DNA of 64,000 nucleotides from Larus michahellis. Taxonomy: Eukaryota > Chordata > Aves > Charadriiformes > Laridae. The position numbers and the translations under genes were made by a program. The stretch is from positions 125,318,125 through 125,382,124 of the forward strand of contig NC_133897.1 of NCBI RefSeq assembly GCF_964199755.1, written 5' to 3'. Shown here one piece after another: positions 30,839-44,600 of the stretch. Below the pieces are notes generated by a model. The model was not told where the DNA came from, did no database searches, and worked only from the letters and a program-made list of their open reading frames with translations. How positions within the stretch are numbered: position 1 is the first letter of the stretch; each line of letters opens with the position of its first letter.

Positions 30839-31230
30839 TGTCGTGGTTTGGCCTCAGACGGCAACAAAAACCACGTGCCGCTCTCTCAGGCTTCCCCAGT
30901 ACAGAGAAGAATTGGAATTAAAAAGGCAACACTCGTGAGTTGAGACAAAGGCAGTTTAACAGAACAGCAAAGGGAACAAGAAAACAACAACAATAACACA
31001 GATGATAGCAGAATATATAAACACGGCCACAGAACCACCGCTCCCCAACCGCACCGGGACGCCACCGACGGCTCCCAGCCACGACTTCCCGCCCCTTCCC
31101 CCGGCAGCTCCCAATGGGCACGGCTCAAATGGGAGAAAGTACTTGTATCCCTGGCTCACATTGGAGAGAGTACTTGTATCCCTGCCGGAGCCTGGAGAGA
31201 ATTAACCCTATCCCCGCTGAAACCGGGACA
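30839..31230 (-). mobile_element. Solo ERV LTR, second family
   Basis: A 392-bp LTR read on the minus strand. Its plus-strand ends are TGTCGTGGTTTGGC and AAACCGGGACA, and it is flanked by AATAT (30834-30838) and AATAC (31231-31235), a 5-bp duplication with one change. It shares the terminal TGTC...GACA and the GTGGTTTGG block with the LTRs at 1235 and 53512, but the middle differs, being GC-rich with a TATATA segment near 31013-31019. No internal proviral sequence is present. It is probably a different subfamily of the same retrovirus group. Confidence 0.78.
31122..31183. repeat. 31-bp tandem duplication inside the LTR
   Basis: 31122-31152 and 31153-31183 are adjacent near-copies (GGCTCAAATGGGAGAAAGT versus GGCTCACATTGGAGAGAGT, both ending ACTTGTATCCCT). 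They lie upstream of the LTR TATA region on the minus strand, where U3 enhancer duplications are common. Confidence 0.85.
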
Positions 31231-31235
31231 AATAC

Positions 31236-31639
31236 CCAGCATCTATTTTCCAATTTCCTGCTCTGATCACTGGAAAAGTAGTAATCTCACTCCCCTTTTT
31301 ATTTTATTGATGCTCTAGTTTTAGGAAAGATTCTTTAAAAGCAAGTACTTTTTATAATTGCTATGTATATGCACTTCTGCGGTATCTGACTGTACCTGTC
31401 TTCACTCTGTTGCCTGCTTTTCACTGCCAGCTTTTCAGAACAGGGCTTCTAATGTTAGGACAGCACCTACAGAGTTGAGCCTGGAATCCAGTTAAATCCT
31501 GTGTGTGCTCTTGCCAATTATTTTAATAGTAATCAGAAAATCACACTAGGAAAAACTGAAGTTTTTGAGGCAATAGCTATGGTGATAATAATGATCACAC
31601 TTTGTTTTTTAGAATACAGTTTGGCACTCAGAGGAATTT
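31236..31639. other. Gene-free stretch
   Basis: AT-rich; nothing supported. Confidence 0.4.
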
Positions 31640-31785
31640 GGTATCGCAGAATAGTTGAGGCTGGAAGGGACCTCTGAAGGTCGTCTAGTCCAGTGCTCCT
31701 GTTCAAGCAGGGCCCCCTAGGGCCCAGGACCATGTCCAGATGGCTTTTGAGTACCTCCAAGGATGCTAAATCCACTAAATGTAAT
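31640..31785 (-). mobile_element. CR1 LINE 3'-end fragment
   Basis: CR1 3' tail signature on the minus strand: 'gaatagttgaggctggaagggacctctgaagg', then 'gtctagtccagtgctcc' and 'ttttgagtacctccaaggatg'. It resembles the start of the copy at 36688. Confidence 0.88.
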
Positions 31786-34700
31786 ATCCTCAGCTGGTTT
31801 CATCCCTGTTGTGCTCTAGAGGTGTCAGCCATTCTCCTTCCTTCTTAGTGTCATCACCAGCACTGGCAAATTGCAAAATATGTGATTTAAAAAAAAAAAA
31901 GAAAAAAAGACAATATGCATGCAGAATTTTGGTGGCTAGTAGGAGAAGAAAAATCTCAGAATGGACAATGAATTAGTTTTTATTTTAAAACCTGTAGCCA
32001 CAGAAGTGGTCCAAGAAAAAGGTTTTTACAGAATACTTTTCTCACTGTAAGTTGTTTGGAAAAGGAAAAAAAAAAAGGAAATTTGAAATGTACAGTGATT
32101 AAAATTGCCCCACAGGGTAAAGAAAAAGCATTATACTTGGAGGACCTCTTTTAGTCCAGAAGATACTAAGAAAATAACATTTACCCTGAAACATTTGCTT
32201 TTAAGCACTATTTGGCCGTAAAGCTATTGCTACAGCAGGACAGAAATATATTCACAGTCTGCTGTTAATGTTCTGTACTGTTAGAATTGCAAATGAAGTC
32301 ACTTTCTAGCAAAACAACCAAAATGCACTTGTTAAAAGCTTTCTGAGTTTGTTTATGCTCAGGTTGTAATGACATCACTGATTTTTAGGCTGGTGAACTA
32401 AGCAATCCTGATATTGTTTTCTCTCCATAATCACTTGCAGTCCACCTCTACAACATATTTTGGATGAACTTATTCAATAAAAATAAACATTGGTCAGGGA
32501 TAGGTACTAATGAGCTGTGCAAAAAACCTAGAAATAGTTTTATCAGAACTGCTTGGGGAAATGTAAATGTGAACTATTATCTGTTTTGTTTATCATACTT
32601 TTACAAAAATATGTTATTAGATATTTTACATTTCAAGTGGTTTCAGAGGATAAAAAACAAATTCAGAAAAAACCACCAACATTTCTATATCATTTTTCTA
32701 AAAAGCTGCACTAATCTTGGCTAAGCACCGTATTTTGGTAGCCCAGTAAAATATGTGGTAGGGTTTTTTTTTTACTTCATCAAGGAAGACAATGACAGAG
32801 TATACATGAGATAGTGTTTGTGGCCATGATGATAGGCAGCTAGAGCTGGAATCAGTTGGAGGAGAAAACCTGGCACAAGCTTTTGACAATGCAGCTCATT
32901 TCCAAACTAAACCATTACTAGGAACTTCTGTTTAATGTCGGTTGCTTTCTAGAATAAAGAGGACATTTGTTTTCTAGAGTAACACTATATACATTTCTTA
33001 AAATCTCTTGCTTGCTAAAATGACACATTTCCATTACAATCACTTTTTCCACCAAATGTCATCTGAAACCTTATTCCCTCATAATTCTTTTAAATATTGT
33101 CCTACTTTTCGTCTTAGTAGAAATGAAGAATCTATGCCCACTGCCTACTACCCACTGTCAGAAATAAAAACAGAGGAAAATGACACAGCCTTCCCAGTGA
33201 CATAAACCCATTTCAGTCTTTTTTTTGTTTCTTCACTGTCTCCTGACAACTTTGACGTCTGTTTTCCAAATTCACGTCCCATCGTCAGACAGATGCTCCT
33301 GCAGACACAGTGCTCCTCTCACTGCTTTGGGACCTGGACTAGCTTAGCAGCAGCATGTTTGGGATGATGCAGGAACAATGTGAGTATCCCCATTTTGCTT
33401 TCAGAAAGATAAACAAATAAATGAGCTCCAATTTTTACTCTACCCTGTTGGTTCTGAATTGTATATTAAAGGTACGTTTTGCCTATGGAAAACATAAGTA
33501 GGTGAAAAGGACCAGAACAGGGTAGGCAAAAAGGAGAGTCTGGGTGAAATCCCCTGTGATAAAGACTTCGGAGAGAGCAGAAAACATTTTTCAGGAGTTG
33601 GTTTCTGGGTTTGAAAATTATAATTTTGGGAGGCTGTCATCTGTTATCAAACTGTTTATGGTATTAGCAGGATTCATATAGCTGTGAACAAGAGAAATGC
33701 AGTGGATAAGAATGTACTGCAGTGTGTAAGTTAATAAACTTTCCTCCCATGCCTAATAATGTTTACTGACATCAAAACTTCAACAGAAATTTATCAATGG
33801 TGAGTTCAATCTTTTAGCTAAAGTATGGCACTGTAACAGTTTTCTGACATTTTAAAAATTAAGAATACTCAAGAAGTTTCCACATAAATAATTCAAAACA
33901 GTTACTGTTCTGGCTGTATCAGAACATACAAACTACCTACTTACTATAAGGGCAAGACAAGAATTTTACTACCTTGATATCTAAAGACTCTGGGCTCACT
34001 ATAAATGAGGTTGCTTTGATCTGGAAATTTCAGCTACAATTTGAGAATCCCAACTTTATACACGCAAGCTTGAATATTTTGGCAGGGTTTCAAAATTTAA
34101 ACCTGATACTGCTTCTGAATATCAACCATTACATAAAACAGGTTAATAAGACTCATTTTAGTGTGCTGCAGTGAAATAACATCCCCTTCTGAGAATGATA
34201 CATGAAAGGATGAAACAGCATGATCCAAAATTTCTGTGAAGTCCTGATAAAAACATACGATTAAGTAGAAAGAAATAAAAAAATTATGGTATTGAAAACT
34301 GAAGCCTAATTGGCTAGCATGCAAACCAGGAAGACCTTGAAACAAATAAATAAATGATGTTTTCCTTCCTGAAATAAGCTTTTCCCAGTTTTTAAGGTGG
34401 CAAAACTCCTTTGAATGTGAGGTCTTCCGAAATACACCTGCATGTCCTACCACCACTAAAACAAGGCTTGGTCAAAAATCTCTTTTCAAAAACAATTTAT
34501 ACATTTAAATCAAATCTATCTAACCACAGTTCTTTCATCTTCTGTTCCAGATGAATTACTATGCAAACATACCAGGGGCTGATCCTGTCCTGCTCTTTCT
34601 CACTGAAACATGATAATGGTGGAAAAAAACAATGTTTTGAGTAGTAGCCACTAATCTCAACTTTGGGACTTGATGTATAAACACATGGGGGAATATCCCA

Positions 34701-35780
34701 AGGATTCAGTCAAGACAATGATGACATAGTATACTGAAACAATACGGAAAGCATACATGCCAGAGAAGGAGTAAAGGAATAATAACCTGAGGATATGAAA
34801 ACTTATTATATATACAATGTCTAGGATTCAAAGGGAATTTTGAACGTTTTTGAGTGTTTTAGAAGTATAGCAGGCAGTATTAATGTCAGTGATGCATTCT
34901 AACATTGCATGGCAGGTTACAGGAACATTGCAATAAATCTAAGTCTTCAAGAAGGGCCCTGAAGGATACATTTCCAAATGTACTCTGTGTCCCAGAGGGG
35001 ATGCAGAGCAAATGCAAATTTACACAGGAAGATTCAGAAGCAGAAGCAGCAGTTTCTACTGAGAGGTGGAAATGAGTGATTTATGAATAAGTGTACTGTA
35101 TGCAGAAGGATGAGGTAGTGTCATTAGGGGAGCACTGAGTTAATGAGGCAGCCGGAAAGCTAAGGATTGCAACTTTCATTGGAAACCAACTGGCTTGCTG
35201 TGACTGGGAAGAGGTATACAGCTTTCATAGCAATGCTTAAATTCCTTGAGCCTGACATCGCTGAGTAGTTCTGCATCTCCCTCATATGGGCACAACTGAA
35301 GTACAAAGCAGCCTTGCTCTCTGCCTGCACAGGCTTGTCTGTGCCAGGAAAATATATTCTTCTGGGCACTAAAGTCATGACAATATGCTATTAAAAATTT
35401 ATTCATGACTTACTATGTGGTTGGGACAGGAGGAAAAGCAAAAGAAGAACAAAAGACTTGTAGTAAGAGTTTCAAGATTCAAAATCTCAAAAGCAGCATT
35501 TTCTAGGATAAAGGGTGCATCAGGTAAAAGACAGGAGAAAGCCTAAAATCACAATGATTTGAATAATTAGATTAAAGAAAAAGCTAAAAAGCTGGAGTTC
35601 TTTTTGGAGGAAGAAAAAAAGAAAAAGCATTGCATCAAAGACATAGTGTGGTTACAGTTGAGTATGACAGATGGAACAAAAGAATATGAAAGGTATAGAC
35701 TTTGATTGTGAGTTCAACAACTTCATGAGAATAAGGAGCATACACCTTATTTTCCAGGTGTCACCATTATCTGATGAGCA
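31786..35780. other. Long gene-free AT-rich stretch
   Basis: No CR1, LTR or convincing exon. A segment at 32449-32485, after CACTTGCAG, reads PPLQHILDELIQ and then stops. It is noted but too short to call. Confidence 0.4.
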
Positions 35781-35860
35781 TCTGATGAGTAACTAACTGG
35801 TAATCTGTTGAGTATCTACCAGTAATCTACCCGTATCCAATGAGTAACTAACCAGTAATT
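35781..35860. repeat. Degenerate minisatellite, about 3 units of 25-28 bp
   Basis: GATGAGTAACTAACTGGTAAT (from 35783), TTGAGTATCTACCAGTAAT (35807) and AATGAGTAACTAACCAGTAAT (35839-35859) are related units in tandem. Confidence 0.65.
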
Positions 35861-35942
35861 TCACTATATGAAATAATATACTTTACCTACCTCTACTTCC
35901 TAAGCAACATAAATGGTACCGACGTTAATTCCAATATTTGCA

Positions 35943-35971
35943 TTCTATTTGGCTTTATAAGCCAAATAGAA
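35943..35971. repeat. Perfect 13-bp inverted repeat, 3-nt loop
   Basis: TTCTATTTGGCTT at 35943-35955, loop TAT, and the exact reverse complement AAGCCAAATAGAA at 35959-35971. Confidence 0.95.
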
Positions 35972-36687
35972 GAACCTTGCTAAAAAGATTGATAAGAAGC
36001 ATACTCTCATACTACAGAAACACTGTTTTACAGTTACAGTGCCTTGTACCCTGACAACGGCACTTCTCAAGCATTTGTGAACATCAGAGACGGTGGTAAA
36101 AGTATAAGGAAAGAGACATACAAAAAACCAACAGGGAAACCCAAGAAGAATTCCTTATTCTGTTAAATACCAAAGAATAAATGACTTCAGTATGATAACA
36201 ATTTTATGGCGTATTAAAGTCATATTTTCATGTTATATACTGGCTTATTTCTTCCCTCAGATATTACTACTCCATTCTTTCTTTTTCCCTTTCCTCTGCT
36301 CCAATTTTTCTCTCAGGGGTGACCTGCTATGGATTTAATTCAACTCTAAATCTCTATTCTCATGTGTATTTAGCTTTGAAATATGAAGCTTCTCTTCAAA
36401 TCCAAATAAAGTTTTCCTTACACAAAAGGTTGTCTGTCTTTCTAACTCTACCTGTTATCTAATAAAGTCAAGTCTATCTACATATAAAAAACTTAGTTTG
36501 TTACATCCAAAATATCAAAGGGGTTTTTGCCCTGAAGCATGATCATATTTGGCAGGAATAGTGCCAAACTGATGAAAGAGGGACCTGTTGTGAGGTTGCA
36601 GTTCAGTGTCCATAATTTGCCCCTATTAGAGCTATTAATAACATTTTAACTGAACATTTTTCCAGCTGAGAATAAGTGTTTTCCAGA
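35972..36687. other. Gene-free stretch
   Basis: AT-rich; nothing supported. Confidence 0.4.
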
Positions 36688-37128
36688 GAATCACAGAATG
36701 GTTGAGGCTGGAAGTCACGTCTGGAGGTCATCTGATCCAACCCCCCTGCTCAATCAGGGCTACCTCAAGTCAGTTGCCCAAGACAATGTCCAGACAGCTT
36801 TTGAATATCTCCAAGGATGAAGACTTCACAGCCTCTCTGGGCAGCTTGTGCCAGTGCTCAGTCACCCTCAACAAAAATGTGTTTGATGATGTTCAGAGGG
36901 AAACTCCTGTTTTTCAGTTTGTGCCCTTTGCCTCTTGTCCTGTCACTGGGCACCACTCAAAAGAGCCTGGGTACGTCTTCTTTGCACCTAAATATCTTCA
37001 GATATTTACATACATTGATAAGATCCCCTCAGAGCCTTCTCTTCTCCAGGCTGAACGCCCCCAGCTCTCTAAGATTTTCCTTGATGAGAGGTGCTCCTGT
37101 ACCTTAATCATCTTTGTGGCCCTTCCAT
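36688..37128 (-). mobile_element. CR1 LINE 3' fragment
   Basis: Minus-strand CR1 from the 3' tail ('agaatcacagaatggttgaggctgg', 36690) through 'ctggacattgtcttgg' to the ERVQRR-type block at about 37127. A plus-strand 142-codon frame here is an antisense artefact. Confidence 0.9.
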
Positions 37129-40100
37129 GAGAGGGAAGTGCATCATGACATGTTTGAGGACATTTCAATGTCAGCAACATGAGATATTTCAAAATTTTCA
37201 TTTCAAACACACATCTTATTTAAAATGTATTATTATTGTATATTTCATAAGATAAAAAATAGTTGAAATAGTTACAGCTGGAATAGATAGTCTTTTAAGA
37301 GCAAAAATATTTAAAAGGACAGGAAACTAAATGTAATTTTTTTAAAAATTTATTTTCCTTTGCAGATGACTGCGATATTTTGGAATTTCTTGCCTTGTTA
37401 AAATGAAAACAAGCTTTTAAATCCTCCAGAAAATCAATTTTTCCTTCTTCTCCCAGATTTATTATTTGCATTATGAAGTCACATGGAACATACAAAGAAG
37501 AATTATGCCTACATAAAGCCTTCCATCTGTGTAAAGTCTATCTCTCTTAACTCTTTTTGTCCATCATCTTCTTGTCCAGCCAGTCAACTCTTTGTGCATA
37601 GTTTTTCCCTTGGAAAACAAGGGTAATGTTTCGGACTCCTTGAAATTTTTATGACAAACATGGCTAAAATCTCATACAGAGCAGAATACATTGTAATTGG
37701 CAAATGAAAGTGAAACACATTAGAAGGAGCCTTGAATCAGTATTTAAGTACTATGTCAATATTTACATTATCATCATTATAAAAGTTTGTATCTGTATTT
37801 CAGATGCATGCTCCGATATACACCGCTGAGCATGGACGACTGTACTGCATCTATTAGAAAGTTAAGCTAACAAGAATTCTAAGAATGATATATTGAAAAT
37901 ATGGTATTTGTCCTATAGGATAGCTTGTTATGAGGACTTTTATGGTAGAATTATTAAGTAATGACACAGAAAGATTCAAGAAATAGTTAACTCTTTTTGG
38001 TAATTGCATGACCTTAAAATATTATTCTCATCAGTTAATCATATTTTGCTAACATGATCATCTCTTTGTACTGGGAGGTAATATTTGGTTTTGTTTTAGT
38101 TTTACAACAGAAAATTAAACTCTTTACTTTGTCTGCAATGTCAACCCCAAAGTCATCATTAATTTTCAAAATGCTTTTCAAAGGTTTTCAAGGTAAATAT
38201 GCAATTACTAAAATCTACAAATACAGAAAAACATATCAAATGTTCTTTCAGTGGCATTTGTTTGACTAAACATGCAATTTCCTTGTTTTGGTGTAGCATT
38301 GTGTTTCATTTCTTTTTATTATTCAGTTCTGTAATTCCCATACCTGTCTGTATTCTGTATTCATTCCTACCCCATTTTGTGGGGAGGGAGGAGGTTGCGG
38401 GTCGTAAGTGGAGTTGCTTATTTATTTAGGCACCATGCACCTAAATCAAGAACCAAGCAGCTCAAGGCCCCCTTAATATGAATGGGAATCAGGAATGTTT
38501 TCCAAGAAGCAATTCAACACAAATAATATTGAAGCTTTCTTCTTTAGTTTTTGTTGTTTCTACATTGGTAAGGAAGTCTGACAGTCTTCTACTTTAGGAA
38601 CCATTATTAGGTTAGTGTTGTTCTTAAACGAGATAACATTGGCAAATTTTAATTATGGCAACTGTGTCTATATTTACAGAATGAATTTACCCAGTCCTAA
38701 AATACAAATTCCCATATTTTAAGGAAACAATTTTTAAAAAACTGTTTCCAGAAACTCTATCGCAGACATTTCAGTAAATAGTTTTGAGTCTGTTACAGCT
38801 GTTCTGGAGATACAAGTCCCTCAAACGCCTGTTGATCTGCTTTGTGAATTTTGTTCTTGTACAGATAACTGCAAGGATAAATTGCAACAAAGCAAAACCC
38901 ATTCATGTCAGACATTTTTCTTTTTTTTTCAAATGGCTAGCTTTCCTATAATCAAATAAATTCACATTTAAGGGAAAAAAATCATATTTAATTCTGATGA
39001 AATATAGATGACATTGAATTTATGTGCTACTATATTCACTGTAATCATTTGTAAATTTTTTCAAAATAAATTTATATTTTTGTACAATACATTATTCAAA
39101 ATAGTTTCGGGGAAAAAAACCCAATGCATGCTCATAATATTGTTGCTTATTTCTTCTCCACTTTCAGTTTTCATTTGCAAAGACATCACTTGATGAAAAG
39201 TAAGTTGTTCTAGAAAAAGGCATTTAACAACTACAGGAAAAAAGAAATCCATAATACTCTCTACACATTCCTCCCTTTTCCCACAAAGTTCTTACTAAAA
39301 TAAATGATCCTGTTTCGTATTGTAAACCCGTTTCTAAGTGACAGAGGAAAGAAAGAATTTTAGGTCAAGTAATTGTTCATTGTTCCACTGAATGGTAACA
39401 GACTTCAAATAAATACATATAGAAAAAAAAATATTATAAAACAGTGCTTTCTTTCCATCTTCTTCATAAGCAAGACTTAGAATGCTTTTTAAATACATTT
39501 CTAGTTTTGTTGATTACATGTGGAAACAAAATAAATCAATTTGTTTCACTTTGATGGAATTATATATGCCCTACAGAAATCAGAGTTCTCCAAAAAAAAA
39601 AGTCAGGCTTGAGATACGTGGACTTACAGGGTGACAAATGCAGAAAATGAGCCACAAATACCAAGATACATCACTAAGACCTCACAGGTCAAATTGAAAA
39701 TTTCTAATAATGTGCAGAGTAACACATTGGAAAGTAAAAAAAAAAACAACAACAAACCAAACGTTGCAACTTGCAGAAAAACAAGAGGATGGAAAGCTGT
39801 AAGTAAACTACAATGGGAACTGTATGGCAATAATTCAAATTTCAGGTCGCTCTCATACTCACTCTTGTGCCAGGTATTTGTGGAGGACAGAGGGAGGAAG
39901 GGTGTTGTTACCAACCTTCACCTTTCCTCATTCCTCCAGAGGTGGGGAGAAGAAAGGGGCTCATTAACCAAACTCATAACAAACCAGACATCTGCCTTTG
40001 AGCAGGTCGTCTCAATATCCTAAATAATCAGCAGGAGAGAAACAGACAGTTTTGGTGGACGGTTTACACTGCTCTAAACTGGATATCTGAAATAGGTTGA

Positions 40101-41537
40101 ATGGATGTCTAGTTCCGAAGTTGAATTACCTAAAAATCCCTGGGTTTCTCATTGCTTGTAAAGAGTTCCTAGCACCTCTAGTTCAGATGTTCATACCTAA
40201 TTTGTTGCTGGACAAGGAAAATTACTATGCTGCCAGGAGCACTCAGCACCTGTAGGAGATGCCTTTCTGTAAGTCTTCCAACTTTGATTTGCAACGGGAA
40301 GACTATGTAGAATCCCTTGTAGAAGATCTGTTGCCAGCAGGAGTTAAATGCAACAAATTTTGCCTCACTAATGTAGCCAGATGGTTTCCTGACAACATGC
40401 CAGTTCCATCCTGACAGCATCCAAAACTATATGTGCTACTTAAAGAAAAATCTGAATTCAAAATCATCTGGGAAAACCACACCTCCTGTTTCTTGGGACA
40501 GAATTTCAGTTACAATCCTGCAAGATCTCTCATAATCTCTCTTCACCAGCCTCTTTTTAATTATTTGAAAAATAAAATACTACCAAAAAATAACTCTTAA
40601 ATCCGTGTCATAAAATAACATTTTATACAGCTATCAACTAGTGTGGCTTCTGAGTGTTAATAGCAAACTTTCTGTCATAATTTCTGAAATTTGGCTGCTC
40701 TGAATCTCTCCTTTTTGCAGCCCAGAAGCTATTCTTGCAGGGTTAGCTTTGTGTCAGAAATCATGAGAGCTGCATCACTAACCTGCCACTGGGTCCTTCC
40801 CTCTTATTTAATCCACTGTGAAACTTAACATGTCTCAGGAATTCACTTTTTAGGGGGGGAGGAAGGGTAGGTGAGAGAGGAATGAGTCAATTTGTATTCT
40901 GCTACTCTCTCTCCTTTTATGCTTCAGTGGCTGTATTTTTATCTACATCAAAGGGCTTTGCTTTGCTTTCTCACCTGGGTTCTCTCCTCTTTTGTGCTAA
41001 GGTGGGAGTGAAGAATTCAGCCTGCTGAATAGAAGTGAACTCTAAAGGGAACAACATCTGTTCTTTAAAGTATTGGTAAACAGATTCCTATTAGAAACAT
41101 TTGTACATTTTTCTGCTACTTTTTAGGTACTCTGAGCAAAAATTAACTCTTTGTTATCAAAAGAAGAATACATAGTCTAAGAAGCAGATAAAGCATAGAA
41201 AGTAGGTGTAGCTGTCTTTCACAAATATGAAGATTAATTGGGCGATCAGAGATGGGAGTTTCACTTAAATGATGGAAAGAATTTTTCCATCATTTTAGAA
41301 TAGAAAGGGTTTTTACAGTGATTCCCTGATAGCAGTCAGGGCCTGGATTTGTCACCTCTATATACAATCAGCTCTATAGCGGCATCATTTCAATCAATAA
41401 TACTTCATCCCCAAGATTTTGTATGATTTGTCCTGCTTATAAGTAAGAAAGAAATATTCATCGTTTTTTCTGAGTTGCTTTTTTGTATTACAAGAAATCT
41501 ATTTTTAAAAAAATATAACTGTTTTTCACCCTTCTAG
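37129..41537. other. Long gene-free AT-rich stretch
   Basis: No recognised repeat or gene. It ends in a pyrimidine tract and an acceptor-like TTCTAG. Confidence 0.4.
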
Positions 41538-41661
41538 CCAAGTTAAAGATGAATTGAAGTCCAAGATCTATAGAAGACTGGCTCACGAATTTCAGCTACG
41601 TGCATTGATACATGATGGCCAACATGAACTTGTCAAGAGTAAATCTTGCCAAATGATCAAA
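41538..41661 (+). CDS. Candidate internal exon of an unidentified gene
   Basis: The segment is bounded by an acceptor (TTTTTCACCCTTCTAG) and a strong donor (ATCAAA|GTAAGA). One base completes a codon, then 41 codons follow: QVKDELKSKIYRRLAHEF, QLRALIHDGQHEL and VKSKSCQMIK in sequence. The composition is charged and helical. The other two frames contain stops. It ends in phase 0, matching the next candidate exon at 45680. Of the orphan segments in this window, this one has the best splice signals. I do not recognise the protein. Confidence 0.45.
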
Positions 41662-44600
41662 GTAAGAGACCTTATGGAGAGGGAAAAAGTAAAAAGACTA
41701 CATATTACAGCTTTGCTACAGCTTTTGACATAACCTTCAGATAAAAGTCATTTGCAGTCTCAGGAAATACGGCCAAGGTTCCCAGACCTAGTTTACTGTC
41801 AGTGATTTCTGCTGCTGTGCTTCCTTCTTCCATGCTAGGCCAAAAGCAGATGATCCTCAGGTTCTTTTTCACCTCCAAAACCTGTGAGTCACCTATATGA
41901 TTTACTCTTCTCAAGATGTCAGCAACAACAGCAGCTCTGTGATCTCTAGAGGGTTATGCAAAGGCACAGGAAGGAAAGAGTTGCTTTTCTGCACCGTGTA
42001 GCCCCTTTCACTAATAAGACAGTCATCTATGCAATGTGGCACCAAGGTACCTTAAAAGGATCCAAGAGAGAAAAATATACAAGTTCTGGTTTTGCTGGTA
42101 AACACTGTGTGCAAGACTCCCATAAGAGAGGCAGCAGCAGCTCTTCAAGGAGGAGCCATACCTTCAGCGCCTCTCCTCCCTGCAAGCAGAGATGCAAAAG
42201 CAGCTTGGAGGTAAACACAGATACACAAATACATCATTCAGTTTTGTTTCCTGCCCAAGTGGTCCTTTCCTCCAGGGAAAAAGTGGGGAGTGACCCGTGG
42301 TCTGGAAAAGCGTACTGTCAGATGAATGCAAAACTGTTTTGTAGACAGCCTGCTGTCATCGATGGGAGGATGCACTGAGAGAGACTGTACAGGAAATGTT
42401 CCTTTTCCAGCACTGACGGGAGCATACTTTTTAATTTGAAAACTGGAGAGGGGATGGTAGTCTGGAATTCGAAATATTCTTGACAAATTTCATAAATGGA
42501 CTGAAGTAAAAGGATACAATCAAATGGGGACAGTTACATAGCAGTAGACATAAAGTGTATGCATAAAGTGCTGTAAAGAAATATAAGTGGGAATACTGTG
42601 TATGAGATGTGAAGAAATCCTTCTTCTTTACTCAGCATGACTGAGGTCTAATTAGAATACTACATAAAGAAATTGTAAAAAGTCTAGAGAAGAATATGAA
42701 AAGTGACTGGAGGCCTAGAAAACACATCCACTTAGAAAATACTGGGTTTATAATTGAGGAGAAAAAAGAGAAGAAAAACAAACAAACAAAGATATTATAC
42801 TAGCCTTCAAAATTTAAAAGATCTGTACTGAGCTCCAACAGTGCAGCTGTGATGAGCTTCAGCCACATAACTATAAAGCAATGCCCCAGCACTCCCAACG
42901 GGGTACATCCACTTCTAGAGTACCTGTTGAGAAAACCAGCGAGCAGACCTGCCTCAGGAAGATCCCCAGTAGGATGAAGAGCTCCAGCCCAGATTCCTAC
43001 AAGCTTTAAGTAGCAGTCCCAGCTCCTGCAAAGGAAGGGCAACTTCCAAAGCACATTGTCAGGCAACCCTGCATTTAATTGGAAGTACTGTGGCCTGAGT
43101 TGCTGTACACCTGGGTACCTTAGAAAAACTCCTAGTTTCCCCTAGTAAACAAGCCACTTTCCCCCATGTGCACCAATATTGTTGTACTATCGTGTAGACC
43201 CTCTTTATGGGTGTGTGATAATGTATGCACAAGAATCTGGTGCTTTCTGTGTGCTCTGAAACTACAGAAAATCTCTGAAATTACTTCTTTTTGTCATGTA
43301 GCACCAGGTAAGAAAGCAATGGTTGTGGTTGGAGTTCCTCAGTTCACAAGGAGAAATTGGAGGGGTTGCATATGGTAAGAACCAAGTCTTTGAGACTGCG
43401 GACAATTGAAAAGCAAGAACATCTCCCATGCAGCTCAAAAAATAGAATTTGAACAATATCACAAAGAAGGAAGCATGCTGACTCATATAAAAACAGGGAT
43501 GCCAACTCAGTAATATTATTAACTTTAACCTTCTCAAGAAAGGAAGGAGGGAAGAGAAAGAGGGGGAAAAAAATTAAAAAAAAAAACCAAACCAAAACAA
43601 TAAAACAACCTGTAAAGGGCAGTATCTTATAAAAAGCTTTAGGGTCTTTTAATTGAGACATGCGTTTGCCATGTGTTTATAGGTGTTATCAAAATCCATT
43701 AAAAGTCACAAGTCAGTCCATCCCATTTAAGATTCTTGGAATTAAAATGTGATTTTGAGCAATGTCTTCATTCTGTAAAACCGGTATTTATGAGAACAAG
43801 TACAGACTTTATTGAATCAACCATCTATATTACAAATATTGGGCATAAAATAGATGATTACCATATACCTTGGAGACAACTTTGAATTAAGTATTGATCC
43901 ATCCAAACTCCTAACAGCCAGAATACAGCCCAATTGTCATGAATATTGAAGACTCGAATGGTTTAGATGAACACTATAACACACACAAAGGCAGATTATA
44001 CAGTATTAAAAAAACAGAACACAGGGTTCCAGGCTTATGTGTTAGAAGTTGTGAAAAATATAGTGACAGCTGTAAGAAGTTAAAATCTAATATGTAATAG
44101 CTAAGTCTATAGCAAATGTTCAGTGCAGTGATTAGCACTTGAATGAATGAAGCCAATTTCTAATCTTTCTGGTAGACATGAAGTACACCGACTGAACAAG
44201 ATTACACCGGGAGAAGGTGACAGCATTAATGTTGGGTTTTTTAATTAATAGCATTATATGTGGTGGCTGGTTGGTGGGCAGTTTCGCTTTGTGTTTTCTT
44301 CAGAGCCTTGAGAATAAACGAATTAGCCATAAGCTTTCTACCTGCCCAATGCTATGATAGGAAAATATATAGCAGAAAACATGTGTCTATTCTGCCTTCC
44401 AAGGTGTATTGCAGATACCCAGAAATTGAAATAACTTTGAGTTACAGAAACAAACAAGTATCTTTACACTACACTCTTCCTCTGCCTGCGTTGGTTCATT
44501 TCCCAAACACTATGTAAAGAAGATTTGCGTGTTCTCTGCTGTACTAAGCTGAAAGGGACATAATTTGACCTGCATTAAATAGCGAACTTTTCTATATTAT

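Noticed and set aside
32449-32485. Short exon ending PPLQHILDELIQ then stop
   Set aside because: Only 12 codons with no donor; too short to distinguish from chance.
35781-35860. CRISPR-like spaced repeats
   Set aside because: Units are degenerate, without uniform spacers, and the DNA is vertebrate. It is a small minisatellite.
36702-37130. 142-codon plus-strand frame
   Set aside because: Antisense of a minus-strand CR1 3' fragment.
43303-43376. Exon-like segment before GTAAGA
   Set aside because: The acceptor is weak and phase does not fit the neighbouring candidate exons.
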